A DNA stretch of 21,503 nt, taken from IMG/VR virus record IMGVR_UViG_3300020193_000163, positions 1 to 21,503 of that record; one strand, 5' to 3'. How positions within the stretch are numbered: position 1 is the stretch's first letter; every line of letters begins with the position of its first letter. The translations under genes were made by a program, and so were the position numbers. Positions 1 to 4,911 of the stretch are shown here, piece after piece. Under the pieces are notes generated by a model that did no database searches, was not told the DNA's origin, and was given only the letters and a program-made list of their open reading frames with translations. This DNA comes from a virus.

Positions 1-104
1 TGCATGGTTGCGATGGTGAGTATGTCTTTCAGAAGAATGGTCAGTGGTTCATTCAATACGAAGGTGCTCCAATTCCCTTCTTCTCAGGTATGCGTTTGAA
101 CTGA
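1..104 (+). CDS. 3' end of an unknown small protein (5' partial)
   Basis: Reading from base 3, an open frame runs in from the left edge and stops at TGA 102-104. It gives a 33-residue C-terminal fragment ending in PIPFFSGMRLN. The composition looks protein-like (DGEYVFQKNGQWFIQYEG, alternating aromatic and polar residues as in beta strands). The next gene starts 6 nt downstream in the same direction, which fits a compact phage operon. The start lies outside the window and no family is recognisable from so short a piece. Confidence 0.55.
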   Translation, partial: HGCDGEYVFQKNGQWFIQYEGAPIPFFSGMRLN

Positions 105-110
105 ATTGTA

Positions 111-248
111 ATGAAAAAGTATATCTTCCAACACTGCAATACTCATCACATTAAGACGATTATTGCGCGTTCTGAATATAAAGCAATGACACAGAACTTT
201 GGTCATCTTGCTGGTTACAAACTTACTCAAATCCTCCCACTTAACTAA
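111..248 (+). CDS. Small hypothetical protein, 45 aa
   Basis: ATG at 111 opens a 45-codon frame ending at TAA 246-248 (protein begins MKKYIFQHCNTHH and ends TQILPLN). It starts 6 nt after the preceding stop, and its stop codon overlaps the next start (TAATG), a spacing typical of translationally coupled phage genes. No signal peptide, membrane segment or known motif is visible. Being a small gene without clear homology, it is supported mainly by tight packing with its neighbours; function unknown. Confidence 0.5.
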   Translation: MKKYIFQHCNTHHIKTIIARSEYKAMTQNFGHLAGYKLTQILPLN

Positions 249-382
249 TGTTCACCATCCGTTACTTTACGCCTTATCAACAACAGTGGAGGACACAAAG
301 TTTCTCTACACTAGAGGAAGCAAATCGTATGATTGAGTTCTATAAATCATGTGGTAGTCCTGCTGAACTCATTAACAACTAA
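248..382 (+). CDS. Small hypothetical protein, 44 aa
   Basis: ATG 248-250 shares its A with the preceding TAA stop, and the frame closes at TAA 380-382. The protein begins MFTIRYFTPYQQQW and has a helical, charged middle (LEEANRMIEFYKSCG). The pattern of an N-terminal strand, then 'S..EEA.R....Y...G', is seen in many small phage proteins that are otherwise uncharacterised. Coupling to the upstream gene by a 1-nt stop/start overlap is the main support. Function unknown. Confidence 0.5.
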   Translation: MFTIRYFTPYQQQWRTQSFSTLEEANRMIEFYKSCGSPAELINN

Positions 383-401
383 TACCAACAAAAAACAACA
401 A

Positions 402-590
402 ATGACTTACAAAGAACTTCTCTCACAACTGCAATCTCTCACTGAAGAACAACTCAATTCGGTCGTTTCTATTTGTTCTGTAGATGACGATCCTGATGAA
501 TATGGGTATATTCAACACGGTGTTGAGTTAGTGTTTGCGACTGATGCACAATCAGTTCTTAATGTAGATCATCCTATCATTCGTTTCTGA
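402..590 (+). CDS. Small acidic hypothetical protein, 62 aa
   Basis: I place the start at ATG 402 (MTYKELLSQLQSLTEEQL), 19 nt after the preceding stop. A longer frame from 333 would overlap the upstream gene by 50 nt and adds an unconvincing N-terminus. The protein has an N-terminal amphipathic helix (KELLSQLQSLTEEQLNSVVSI) followed by an acidic stretch (SVDDDPDEYGYIQHG) and ends NVDHPIIRF. The 'TYKELLxxLxxLxxEQL' pattern is common in small cyanophage proteins of unknown role. No purine-rich ribosome site is obvious. Function unknown. Confidence 0.6.
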   Translation: MTYKELLSQLQSLTEEQLNSVVSICSVDDDPDEYGYIQHGVELVFATDAQSVLNVDHPIIRF

Positions 591-604
591 TAATCAATTC
601 CGTC

Positions 605-841
605 ATGTTACTCTCTAAACAGTCATTCAACGATAACAAAGTTCTGCCTTTTATTGTAAAGAAAGAAGCAGAAAGAACAGAAGAAGGTAGTTACTCACTG
701 CACCTATTCTCCAGAACTGTTATCACTAGGGAAGGTAAGAAGTATAGGTATCTGCCTCTTAAGTTTGAAGGAGAAGAAGCACGTTTCAAGAAAAGAAAGG
801 ATGCTGAGGATTATGCAAGGTACAGATTAGCGATTGATTGA
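605..841 (+). CDS. Small basic/acidic hypothetical protein, 78 aa
   Basis: ATG 605 to TGA ending at 841, 14 nt after the previous stop. The protein is rich in charged residues (VKKEAERTEEG, EARFKKRKDAEDYARYRLAID) with a short strand-rich centre (YSLHLFSRTVITREGKKYRYLPL). No membrane segment and no recognised family. It is the last gene of the left operon: a rho-independent terminator follows within 11 nt of the stop. Function unknown; the reading frame and context make it a credible gene. Confidence 0.6.
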   Translation: MLLSKQSFNDNKVLPFIVKKEAERTEEGSYSLHLFSRTVITREGKKYRYLPLKFEGEEARFKKRKDAEDYARYRLAID

Positions 842-851
842 TATAGTATAG

Positions 852-876
852 AGACTCTATCTACAGGGTCTTTTTT
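852..876 (+). terminator. Rho-independent terminator of the left small-gene operon
   Basis: AGACTCT (852-858) pairs with AGGGTCT (865-871) with one G-U wobble around a 6-nt loop, followed by a T run (872-876). It lies 10 nt beyond the stop of the 605-841 gene. The T tract is on the plus-strand side only, so it ends plus-strand transcription. The convergent endonuclease gene on the minus strand ends inside the hairpin (stop at 861-863). Confidence 0.75.
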
Positions 877-1889
877 ATTGTCTTTTCGTACCATTTGTAA
901 CCATAAGCATTACACCAAGTTTGTCCATTTTTTATACGTTGAATGTTATTTTTGATGTTAGCAACGCCACTATAGTTACCATTACCTTTGATAAAGAATG
1001 ATGCCTCACTCATACTACTAAACTCCACGATTTCGTTAGTTTTAATACTTACACCATAGACGGGTTTCTTTCTTTTTTCGTTGCTAATTGCAGCAATTTT
1101 TTTATAGTGTTCTATTGAATGTGCTTTTGTTGCTGGTGTCCAATCTGTTGGTTTTGATCTAAACAAATACCATCCAGATGCTTGTAATTTGTTATTGTCA
1201 GGACTGCGTATTGAAAGTAAAAGATTAGCATTTCTTTTGCGATTTCCAGATATTTCTTCTGCTGCATCTGCTTGTGACTTCCACATCTTTTTACGTCCTA
1301 ATGTTGGATTGATACCATATACAACACCACGAACATTCACTCTGTTTTCTACTACTTTTGGTTGCTCACCTTTCCATGCCCATCTATATCCAAGTGCTTG
1401 AAATGTTTTGCCTTTGATACAAAATATAATTGGCGATTTTCCCTTTTTATTGCCACAACTATCAGCAGCAATTCCTACGCTTTCATAGTCTCTAACCCAT
1501 TCACCTTCTAATGTATAACAACTCACAGGTTTAGAATGTGGATGATTTGCCCAATACTTTTTTGGTTTCTTTACACCATCACCACCTAACGTAATGTTAT
1601 ATCCATTCTTACCACAAGTATCAAGTTTGTTTATCCAAAAGGTTTCACGTTCATTAACATCATCATCGTTACATTCTTCCAATACTCTAAACTTAAAGTT
1701 GTCTGCTCCGTATTTACATATGGCACGAACAATAGGCATAGAGTGAACCGAATTGTCCTCTTCTAAATTATCCTTACTTCTTGCGTTTTGTAGGTGTTGC
1801 TTCCATCTATCATATGGGTTGGGTTGTGTAGTCTTTCCCACGTAGAGTTTGCTATTCTCAAGGTTGGTAATCGTATAGATGTATGCCAT
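861..1889 (-). CDS. Free-standing GIY-YIG homing endonuclease with DNA-binding repeats
   Basis: A 342-residue site-specific nuclease of the GIY-YIG superfamily, which nicks or cuts a target gene so that the nuclease gene is copied into it. The N-terminal catalytic domain (about residues 1-105) shows YIYTITN (3-9) and LYVGKT (15-20) in place of GIY/YIG, Arg28 in YDRWKQH, the catalytic Glu82 in ERETFWI and GYNITLGGDG (96-105). Three NUMOD/IENR1-like DNA-binding modules follow, at about 118-175 (KPVSCYTLEGEW, GYRWAWKGE), 187-247 (ASGWYLFRS) and 275-337 (KKPVYGVS, GYKWYE). It is the only minus-strand gene here and is not inside a visible intron. A perfect TATAAATA late box lies about 27 nt upstream. 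All catalytic residues appear present, so it may be active. Confidence 0.93.
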   Translation of the reverse strand: MAYIYTITNLENSKLYVGKTTQPNPYDRWKQHLQNARSKDNLEEDNSVHSMPIVRAICKYGADNFKFRVLEECNDDDVNERETFWINKLDTCGKNGYNITLGGDGVKKPKKYWANHPHSKPVSCYTLEGEWVRDYESVGIAADSCGNKKGKSPIIFCIKGKTFQALGYRWAWKGEQPKVVENRVNVRGVVYGINPTLGRKKMWKSQADAAEEISGNRKRNANLLLSIRSPDNNKLQASGWYLFRSKPTDWTPATKAHSIEHYKKIAAISNEKRKKPVYGVSIKTNEIVEFSSMSEASFFIKGNGNYSGVANIKNNIQRIKNGQTWCNAYGYKWYEKTIKKTL

Positions 1890-1915
1890 TAAATTGATGA
1901 AAAATATACTTGCGT

Positions 1916-1923
1916 TATTTATA
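1916..1923 (-). promoter_or_regulatory. T4-type late promoter for the homing endonuclease
   Basis: On the minus strand the sequence reads TATAAATA, the exact T4 late-promoter box read by the phage sigma factor gp55. It lies 27 nt upstream of the endonuclease start at 1889 and is correctly oriented for it. The surrounding AT-richness raises the odds of a chance match. Confidence 0.5.
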
Positions 1924-1961
1924 TTTAAGAATAGATTAAATGATAATAGTTATTAACAACC

Positions 1962-1997
1962 CTGTGGAAAAGTATGTTGAAACTGTGGAAAAGTATG
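1962..1997 (+). repeat. Pair of 15-bp direct repeats containing DnaA-box-like 9-mers
   Basis: CTGTGGAAAAGTATG occurs at 1962-1976 and again at 1983-1997, exactly 21 bp apart (two helical turns). Each holds TGTGGAAAA, whose complement TTTTCCACA is the DnaA-box consensus described for Synechococcus chromosomal origins. The repetition is seen directly; a role in binding host DnaA is inference. Confidence 0.65.
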
Positions 1998-2031
1998 GTT
2001 TATGAGTGATATATTGTCCTTCTAATCGTCT

Positions 2032-2119
2032 CTAAAACCTTTATAATGTGCTGAGGTATGTGTGCTAAAACCTTTATAATGTGCTGATGCCTTTTGCTTA
2101 TGTCGTTATAAATGTGCTG
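2032..2119 (+). repeat. Three iteron-like repeats with a 33-bp period
   Basis: A 23-bp word beginning CTAAAACC and ending GTGCTGA is present identically at 2032-2054 and 2065-2087. A third degenerate copy retains TTATAAATGTGCTG at 2106-2119. The shared core ATGTGCTG sits at 2046, 2079 and 2112, an exact 33-bp period placing all three copies on nearly the same face of the helix. Such spacing is typical of repeated protein-binding sites. Confidence 0.7.
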
Positions 2120-2220
2120 GGTGCTTGTGGTCTTACCGAGCATAACATAAGGACCGCACTTTTGTCAACTCCAAGGTCATAAAATCCTCACAATCCCCGC
2201 ACAAAAATCCACACCCGCCC

Positions 2221-2227
2221 ATAAATA
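2221..2227 (+). promoter_or_regulatory. Possible late-promoter box (ATAAATA)
   Basis: CATAAATA (2220-2227) matches the NATAAATA late box of cyanophages and lies 69 nt upstream of the 2296 start, just before the sigma-70-type promoter. A gene with both would be expressed early and late. Short AT-rich match, so weak support. Confidence 0.3.
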
Positions 2228-2239
2228 CTCCCCAGGACC

Positions 2240-2268
2240 TTGACATTTTTGCACACAAGACTTAGAGT
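2240..2268 (+). promoter_or_regulatory. Sigma-70-type promoter for the 2296-3319 small-gene operon
   Basis: A consensus -35 TTGACA (2240-2245) is separated by 17 nt from TAGAGT (2263-2268), a weaker -10. The expected start near 2275 leaves a 20-nt leader before ATG 2296. The -35 lies inside the right arm (GACCTTG) of an inverted repeat whose left arm is at 2172-2178, a possible operator. Confidence 0.6.
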
Positions 2269-2295
2269 ACTCTCATAACACACAGGAGCGAACTT

Positions 2296-2469
2296 ATGTC
2301 AGTTGCATATCAACAAGCACAGAAGCAGCGTTATAGGGTCACTCTAGATCTATCAGTGTTCGGTGACTTCGACCCACACCAGATTGACTGGGAGAAGTTA
2401 TTCAAGTTGGAACCTGCAGAGAAGTGTGATGCATATGTGGAAGACCTAAGTACACCCGACCGTTGGTAA
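2296..2469 (+). CDS. Small acidic hypothetical protein, 57 aa
   Basis: ATG 2296 is preceded by a good ribosome site (AGGAG, 2284-2288, 7-nt spacing) and a promoter 28 nt further up, making this the first gene of its operon. The 57-residue product begins MSVAYQQAQKQRYRVTLDL and has a strand followed by an acidic helical stretch (FDPHQIDWEKLFKLEP, CDAYVEDLSTPDRW). The 'YRVTLDLxVxxDFDPxxIDWxKLF' pattern resembles short conserved proteins of cyanophages with no known role. No membrane segment or catalytic motif is visible. Confidence 0.7.
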   Translation: MSVAYQQAQKQRYRVTLDLSVFGDFDPHQIDWEKLFKLEPAEKCDAYVEDLSTPDRW

Positions 2470-2503
2470 GTTTCTGGGTATTAAAGTTAGGATCGTCTAA
2501 AGC

Positions 2504-2523
2504 GTCCCTATAGTATGAGGGGC
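2504..2523 (+). other. Intergenic stem-loop between small genes
   Basis: GTCCCT (2504-2509) can pair with AGGGGC (2518-2523) with one wobble around an 8-nt loop. No T run follows, so it is more likely an RNA-processing or stability element than a terminator, or it may be chance. Confidence 0.25.
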
Positions 2524-2560
2524 ACACATCACTTCCCCACTAACACTCAAGACGTACCAA

Positions 2561-2806
2561 ATGACAGTCACTTATCAACGCAACATCCTCTCTACTGAGT
2601 ATAACGGTTGGGAGAATTATGAGACCTGGAATGTTGCACTCTGGTTGCAGAATGATGAGAGTTTGTATCACCTTGCTATGGACTGTGGTGATTATGAAAC
2701 CTTCGTAAAAGAGGTCGGTGTTGGATACTCTACTCCTGACGGTGTTAAGTATGCTGACCTCAAGGTAAATGTCATCCAACTGAATAGCGATGTGTTCGAC
2801 CTCTGA
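2561..2806 (+). CDS. Conserved phage protein with [10 protein letters not shown] motif, 81 aa
   Basis: An 81-residue protein with the segment [19 protein letters not shown] (residues 16-34), a signature I recognise from a widespread family of short, uncharacterised phage and plasmid proteins. Two helices are likely ([21 protein letters not shown] and YETFVKEVG). The remainder is acidic and contains no metal-binding or catalytic pattern. The gene has no strong Shine-Dalgarno sequence. The repeated spacer word TAACACTCAAGAC lies 8-20 nt upstream of ATG 2561. It is in the middle of a four-gene cluster of tiny genes, probably expressed early. Function unknown. Confidence 0.8.
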   Translation: MTVTYQRNILSTEYNGWENYETWNVALWLQNDESLYHLAMDCGDYETFVKEVGVGYSTPDGVKYADLKVNVIQLNSDVFDL

Positions 2807-2842
2807 TTAACACTTAAGACCAGTACACTTCACTACACTTTC

Positions 2843-3124
2843 ATGCTGAACTTCATCCCCTACGCTATTCGTCGTCCTTTCTACTATGTGTTCGACCTGA
2901 TCGCATGTTCTGATTTTCGTAATGAAGAATTCGGTCGGATCTTCGATGCTTATGAGTATGAGCAATCAACGCAAATCCTAGGGTTCATTAACTACTTGGG
3001 TATGTCAGGTCAGTTAGATCTACCTGAGGACTTTGACCTGTTCGCTGATGTTGAAACTCTAGAGCAAGCAGTAGAGAAGTGGAGTGATTATCAGGACTTG
3101 ATGAACACCTCCACACTCGCTTAA
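2843..3124 (+). CDS. Hypothetical acidic protein, 93 aa
   Basis: ATG 2843 to TAA 3122-3124. The protein begins MLNFIPYAIRRPFYYVFDL, a hydrophobic, aromatic N-terminus that could associate with a membrane but lacks the length and clean hydrophobicity of a proper transmembrane helix. It then becomes strongly acidic (DLPEDFDLFADVETLEQAVEKWSDYQDL). No ribosome site is obvious. The spacer upstream contains TAACACTTAAGAC, which is also found before the previous gene. Function and family not recognised. Confidence 0.65.
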   Translation: MLNFIPYAIRRPFYYVFDLIACSDFRNEEFGRIFDAYEYEQSTQILGFINYLGMSGQLDLPEDFDLFADVETLEQAVEKWSDYQDLMNTSTLA

Positions 3125-3193
3125 GTAACACTCACTCCTGTCGCATGAGTATAAACTAGGCACACACAGTTCACAACACTTTTCTTCTTTATT

Positions 3194-3319
3194 ATGTCTA
3201 AATCCGTGATGCTTTCTCTTCTCGCTCAAGGTAACACTGGCAACGAACTTCTGTCGATTCTTGATGCTCTCGCTGCTGAAGCTGTGAGTGATACTGAGGA
3301 AGGCACTATCGAGTTCTGA
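3194..3319 (+). CDS. Small conserved hypothetical protein, 41 aa
   Basis: ATG 3194 opens a 41-codon frame to TGA 3317-3319. The product is MSKSVMLSLLAQGNTG followed by NELLSILDALAAEAV and an acidic tail (SDTEEGTIEF). The 'LAQGNTGxELLxILD' string resembles a very short protein I have seen repeatedly in cyanophage genomes without a function. The amphipathic helix NELLSILDALAAEAV suggests a small interaction partner of a larger protein. It is the last gene of its cluster: a GC-rich stem-loop follows 15 nt after the stop. Confidence 0.65.
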   Translation: MSKSVMLSLLAQGNTGNELLSILDALAAEAVSDTEEGTIEF

Positions 3320-3334
3320 TTGTTAACAACTGTG

Positions 3335-3363
3335 CGTCCCCTGGTTGACACTGGGGGGCGTTT
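3335..3363 (+). terminator. GC-rich stem-loop, probable terminator
   Basis: CGTCCCCTGGT (3335-3345) pairs with ACTGGGGGGCG (3350-3360) over 11 bp including wobbles, with a TGAC tetraloop, followed by only a short TTT. It lies just after the last gene of the small-gene cluster. The -35 of the next promoter falls in its apical stem and loop, so termination and re-initiation share the same DNA. Confidence 0.55.
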
Positions 3364-3373
3364 ATGTTATGAT
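3345..3373 (+). promoter_or_regulatory. Strong sigma-70-type promoter
   Basis: TTGACA (3345-3350), a 17-nt spacer and TATGAT (3368-3373): a perfect -35, optimal spacing and a -10 with one mismatch. Transcription would start near 3380, just before the hairpin cluster at 3389-3433, and continue towards the gene at 3527. Confidence 0.65.
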
Positions 3374-3378
3374 TTGGC

Positions 3379-3500
3379 AGTGATGCTTATCGGCAGTTAT
3401 ATGCCGCCGATTTGTTATAACGCCGTGCGGCGTCGCCCCCCTAAAATAAAAAACGCAAACTACCCTAACCTACAGAGGTGACAAAACGCGACCTCTATCT
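3379..3500 (+). ncRNA. Candidate structured leader or small RNA
   Basis: No coding frame fits here. Downstream of the 3345-3373 promoter lie, in order: two mutually exclusive hairpins (ATCGGC 3389-3394 with GCCGAT 3406-3411, or CGGCA 3391-3395 with TGCCG 3402-3406), a hairpin ACGCC/GGCGT with GTGC loop (3420-3433), and AGAGGT/ACCTCT (3474-3479 and 3491-3496). The first part is far richer in G+C than its surroundings. It could be a regulated 5' leader of the 3527 gene or a free small RNA; no known RNA family is recognised. Confidence 0.35.
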
Positions 3501-3526
3501 CAATCTCAAAAAATTTTTCCGGAAGT

Positions 3527-3685
3527 ATGAGCACCCTTAGAAATCGCCGTCAAACTCCTTACTGGAATTTTTGGAGAGTTGTACTTGCAGGTTGGACAAT
3601 CAGGTATCCAAAGACGATGGGTAAAATAATATTAATGCCCCTTGGATTTTTGATTGTGCTGATATATAATGCAATAGTACGTTAA
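3527..3685 (+). CDS. Small single-pass membrane protein, 52 aa
   Basis: ATG 3527 to TAA 3683-3685, preceded by CCGGAAGT, which gives a weak ribosome site. The N-terminal half is basic and aromatic (STLRNRRQTPYWNFWRVV, then AGWTIRYPKTMGK). The C-terminal half is a hydrophobic helix (IILMPLGFLIVLIYNAIV) long enough to cross a membrane, ending in Arg. By the positive-inside rule the N-terminus would face the cytoplasm. The 160-nt leader from the upstream promoter is structured. It could modify the host envelope or be a small lysis-related protein, but nothing shows which. Function unknown. Confidence 0.65.
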   Translation: MSTLRNRRQTPYWNFWRVVLAGWTIRYPKTMGKIILMPLGFLIVLIYNAIVR

Positions 3686-3722
3686 GTGCTGTCAAAAAAA
3701 ATTCCGGAAAATATTTTTTTAT

Positions 3723-3941
3723 ATGGAAAAGATTTATCACATATACGCAAAGGACAGGTGTTTATTTCATTCTCTAAAAGAGGAAGAATTTCATAATACT
3801 TGGAAAACTTTGAATAATATTGTAGGGTTAATGAAAACTGACTATAAGGAAGAAGATTTGAGTTTCATAGAACTTCCAGTAAATATTGGAGGGGTTCATA
3901 CAAGTTTGACAGCAGATCCTCCAGGGTCTCCGTCATATTGA
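3723..3941 (+). CDS. Conserved cyanophage hypothetical protein, 72 aa
   Basis: A 72-residue protein beginning MEKIYHIYAKDRCLFHSL, with a helical centre (EEEFHNTWKTLNNIVGLMKTDY) and ending TADPPGSPSY. The 'YHIYAKDxCLxxxLxEEEFxxTWxxLxxxVGLMKTDY' pattern resembles a short protein found in many T4-like cyanophages, where it has no assigned role. The start codon lies just after an AT-rich palindrome centred on TTCCGGAA (3702-3709), like the preceding gene. The stop codon overlaps the -35 box of the next promoter. No membrane segment is visible. Confidence 0.75.
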   Translation: MEKIYHIYAKDRCLFHSLKEEEFHNTWKTLNNIVGLMKTDYKEEDLSFIELPVNIGGVHTSLTADPPGSPSY

Positions 3942-3966
3942 CAACACATATATAGACTGTTAAAAT
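3938..3966 (+). promoter_or_regulatory. Strong sigma-70-type promoter for the glycosyltransferase gene
   Basis: TTGACA (3938-3943), a 17-nt spacer and TAAAAT (3961-3966). The -35 overlaps the TGA stop of the preceding gene (3939-3941). The predicted start near 3973 gives a very short leader containing GAAGG (3974-3978) before ATG 3992. Confidence 0.65.
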
Positions 3967-3991
3967 TGAATTTGAAGGTTCATTAAACTTT

Positions 3992-4756
3992 ATGGCAAAA
4001 GGATTTACTGTTAAAGCTGCTGCACCAAAACCCAAAGAAGAATGGGATATTGATGCAATCAAAGAAAGAATGCGTGGAAAGAGTATTGTATTCTGTCTAC
4101 CTGGTAGAGGATGCTCTTTCATTTTTCTGAAGAACTTTGTACAACTGTGTTTTGATATGGTACAGAATGGTATGAGTATTCAGATTTCTCAAGACTATAG
4201 TTCAATGGTGAACTTTGCACGTTGTAAGTGTCTTGGTGCAAATGTTCTTCGTGGACCTAAGCAAATTCCTTGGGATGGTAAACTACAGTATGATTATCAA
4301 CTATGGATTGACTCGGATATTGTCTTTGACACAAACAAGTTCTGGCAACTCTGTGATTTAGCTCTTTCTGAAGATGGAACTGAGCGTGAAATTGTCGCTG
4401 GTTGGTATGCAACTGAAGATGGTCACACAACATCTGTCGCACACTGGTTGGAAGAAGATGACTTCCGCAAGAATGGTGGAGTGATGAATCATGAAACCGT
4501 TGAGTCCATTTCAAAGCGTAGAAAGCCTTTCACAGTGGATTACACTGGTTTTGGTTGGGTTCTGATTAAGAACGGTGTCTTTGAAAATCTTGAGTATCCT
4601 TGGTTTGCTCCGAAGATGCAAGTCTTTGAGTCTGGTAATGTTCAGGATATGTGTGGTGAGGATGTTTCATTCTGTCTTGATGCAAAAGAGCAAGGATTTG
4701 ATATCTGGTGCGATCCTCGTATTAGAGTTGGGCATGAAAAAACTCGCATTATCTGA
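3992..4756 (+). CDS. GT-A-fold glycosyltransferase-like protein, 254 aa
   Basis: It probably transfers a sugar from a nucleotide-sugar donor; donor and acceptor are unknown. The sequence has the layout of a GT-A (family 2-like) enzyme. A strand IVFCLPGRG near residue 33 is followed by a helix and the phrase DYSSMVNFARCKCLGAN. The metal-binding DxD motif is WIDSDIVFD with Asp107 and Asp109. An acceptor-side region has VDYTGFGWVLIKNGVFE. The candidate catalytic pair is Glu223-Asp224 in CGEDVSFC, and His248 in RVGHEKT is a possible metal ligand. The N-terminal 25 residues are charged and probably an extension. There is no signal peptide, so the enzyme is cytosolic. It could modify virion proteins, phage DNA or a host glycan. 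It has its own promoter, and its stop overlaps the next start (TGATG). Confidence 0.82.
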   Translation: MAKGFTVKAAAPKPKEEWDIDAIKERMRGKSIVFCLPGRGCSFIFLKNFVQLCFDMVQNGMSIQISQDYSSMVNFARCKCLGANVLRGPKQIPWDGKLQYDYQLWIDSDIVFDTNKFWQLCDLALSEDGTEREIVAGWYATEDGHTTSVAHWLEEDDFRKNGGVMNHETVESISKRRKPFTVDYTGFGWVLIKNGVFENLEYPWFAPKMQVFESGNVQDMCGEDVSFCLDAKEQGFDIWCDPRIRVGHEKTRII

Positions 4757-4911
4757 TGAAAACATTTAACGTACTTTATAAAGGGCGTAAAATTTATACA
4801 AATCTCACTCCAGAAGAATGTAGTGAGATTCTTCAAGACTTCTCCGAACGTTTTTTCTCGGGTGAAGACATTGATCCAAATTTAATTGAACTGGAGGAAA
4901 TTTATGGATAA
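4756..4911 (+). CDS. Small acidic hypothetical protein, 51 aa
   Basis: ATG 4756-4758 overlaps the TGA of the glycosyltransferase gene by one base, so the two are probably translationally coupled. The 51-residue product starts MKTFNVLYKGRKIYTNLTPEEC and continues into an acidic helix (SEILQDFSERFFSGEDIDPNLIELEEIYG). The strand-then-helix layout with 'LTPEEC.EIL..F...F' is typical of short cyanophage proteins containing a 'T.EE...IL..L' module of unknown role. Its end overlaps the next gene by 8 nt. Function unknown. Confidence 0.65.
   Translation: MKTFNVLYKGRKIYTNLTPEECSEILQDFSERFFSGEDIDPNLIELEEIYG

Larger units (their letters stand above)
1890..2295. other. Gene-free regulatory interval between the endonuclease and the next operon
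   Basis: About 400 bp with no convincing coding frame on either strand. From left to right it holds an AT-rich segment with the minus-strand late box (1890-1960), a 15-bp direct repeat pair (1962-1997), three copies of a GTGCTG-containing repeat at an exact 33-bp period (2032-2119), a 7-bp inverted repeat CAAGGTC/GACCTTG (2172-2178 and 2236-2242) and a sigma-70-type promoter (2240-2268). The divergent layout and repeat content suggest a control region or replication origin; this is inference. Confidence 0.6.

Noticed and set aside
333-401. Longer N-terminus for the gene ending at 590
   Set aside because: It would overlap the 248-382 gene in another frame; the ATG at 402 gives a clean, typical small phage protein.
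1189-1401. Plus-strand open frame inside the homing endonuclease
   Set aside because: It is antisense to the well-supported GIY-YIG gene, has no ribosome site and low-quality composition.
2032-2119. CRISPR-like array
   Set aside because: Only two full copies and one partial copy, 10-nt gaps instead of 30-nt spacers, and no cas genes; better described as iteron-like repeats.
2162-2185. TTGTCA ... TAAAAT as a promoter
   Set aside because: The spacing is only 12 nt, too short for a sigma-70-type promoter.
3380-3445. tRNA gene
   Set aside because: The hairpins do not form a cloverleaf; there is no T-loop GGTTCRA consensus and no acceptor stem.
4257-4836. Additional frames on both strands across the glycosyltransferase gene
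   Set aside because: All are shadows of the DxD-containing frame, lacking ribosome sites and family features.
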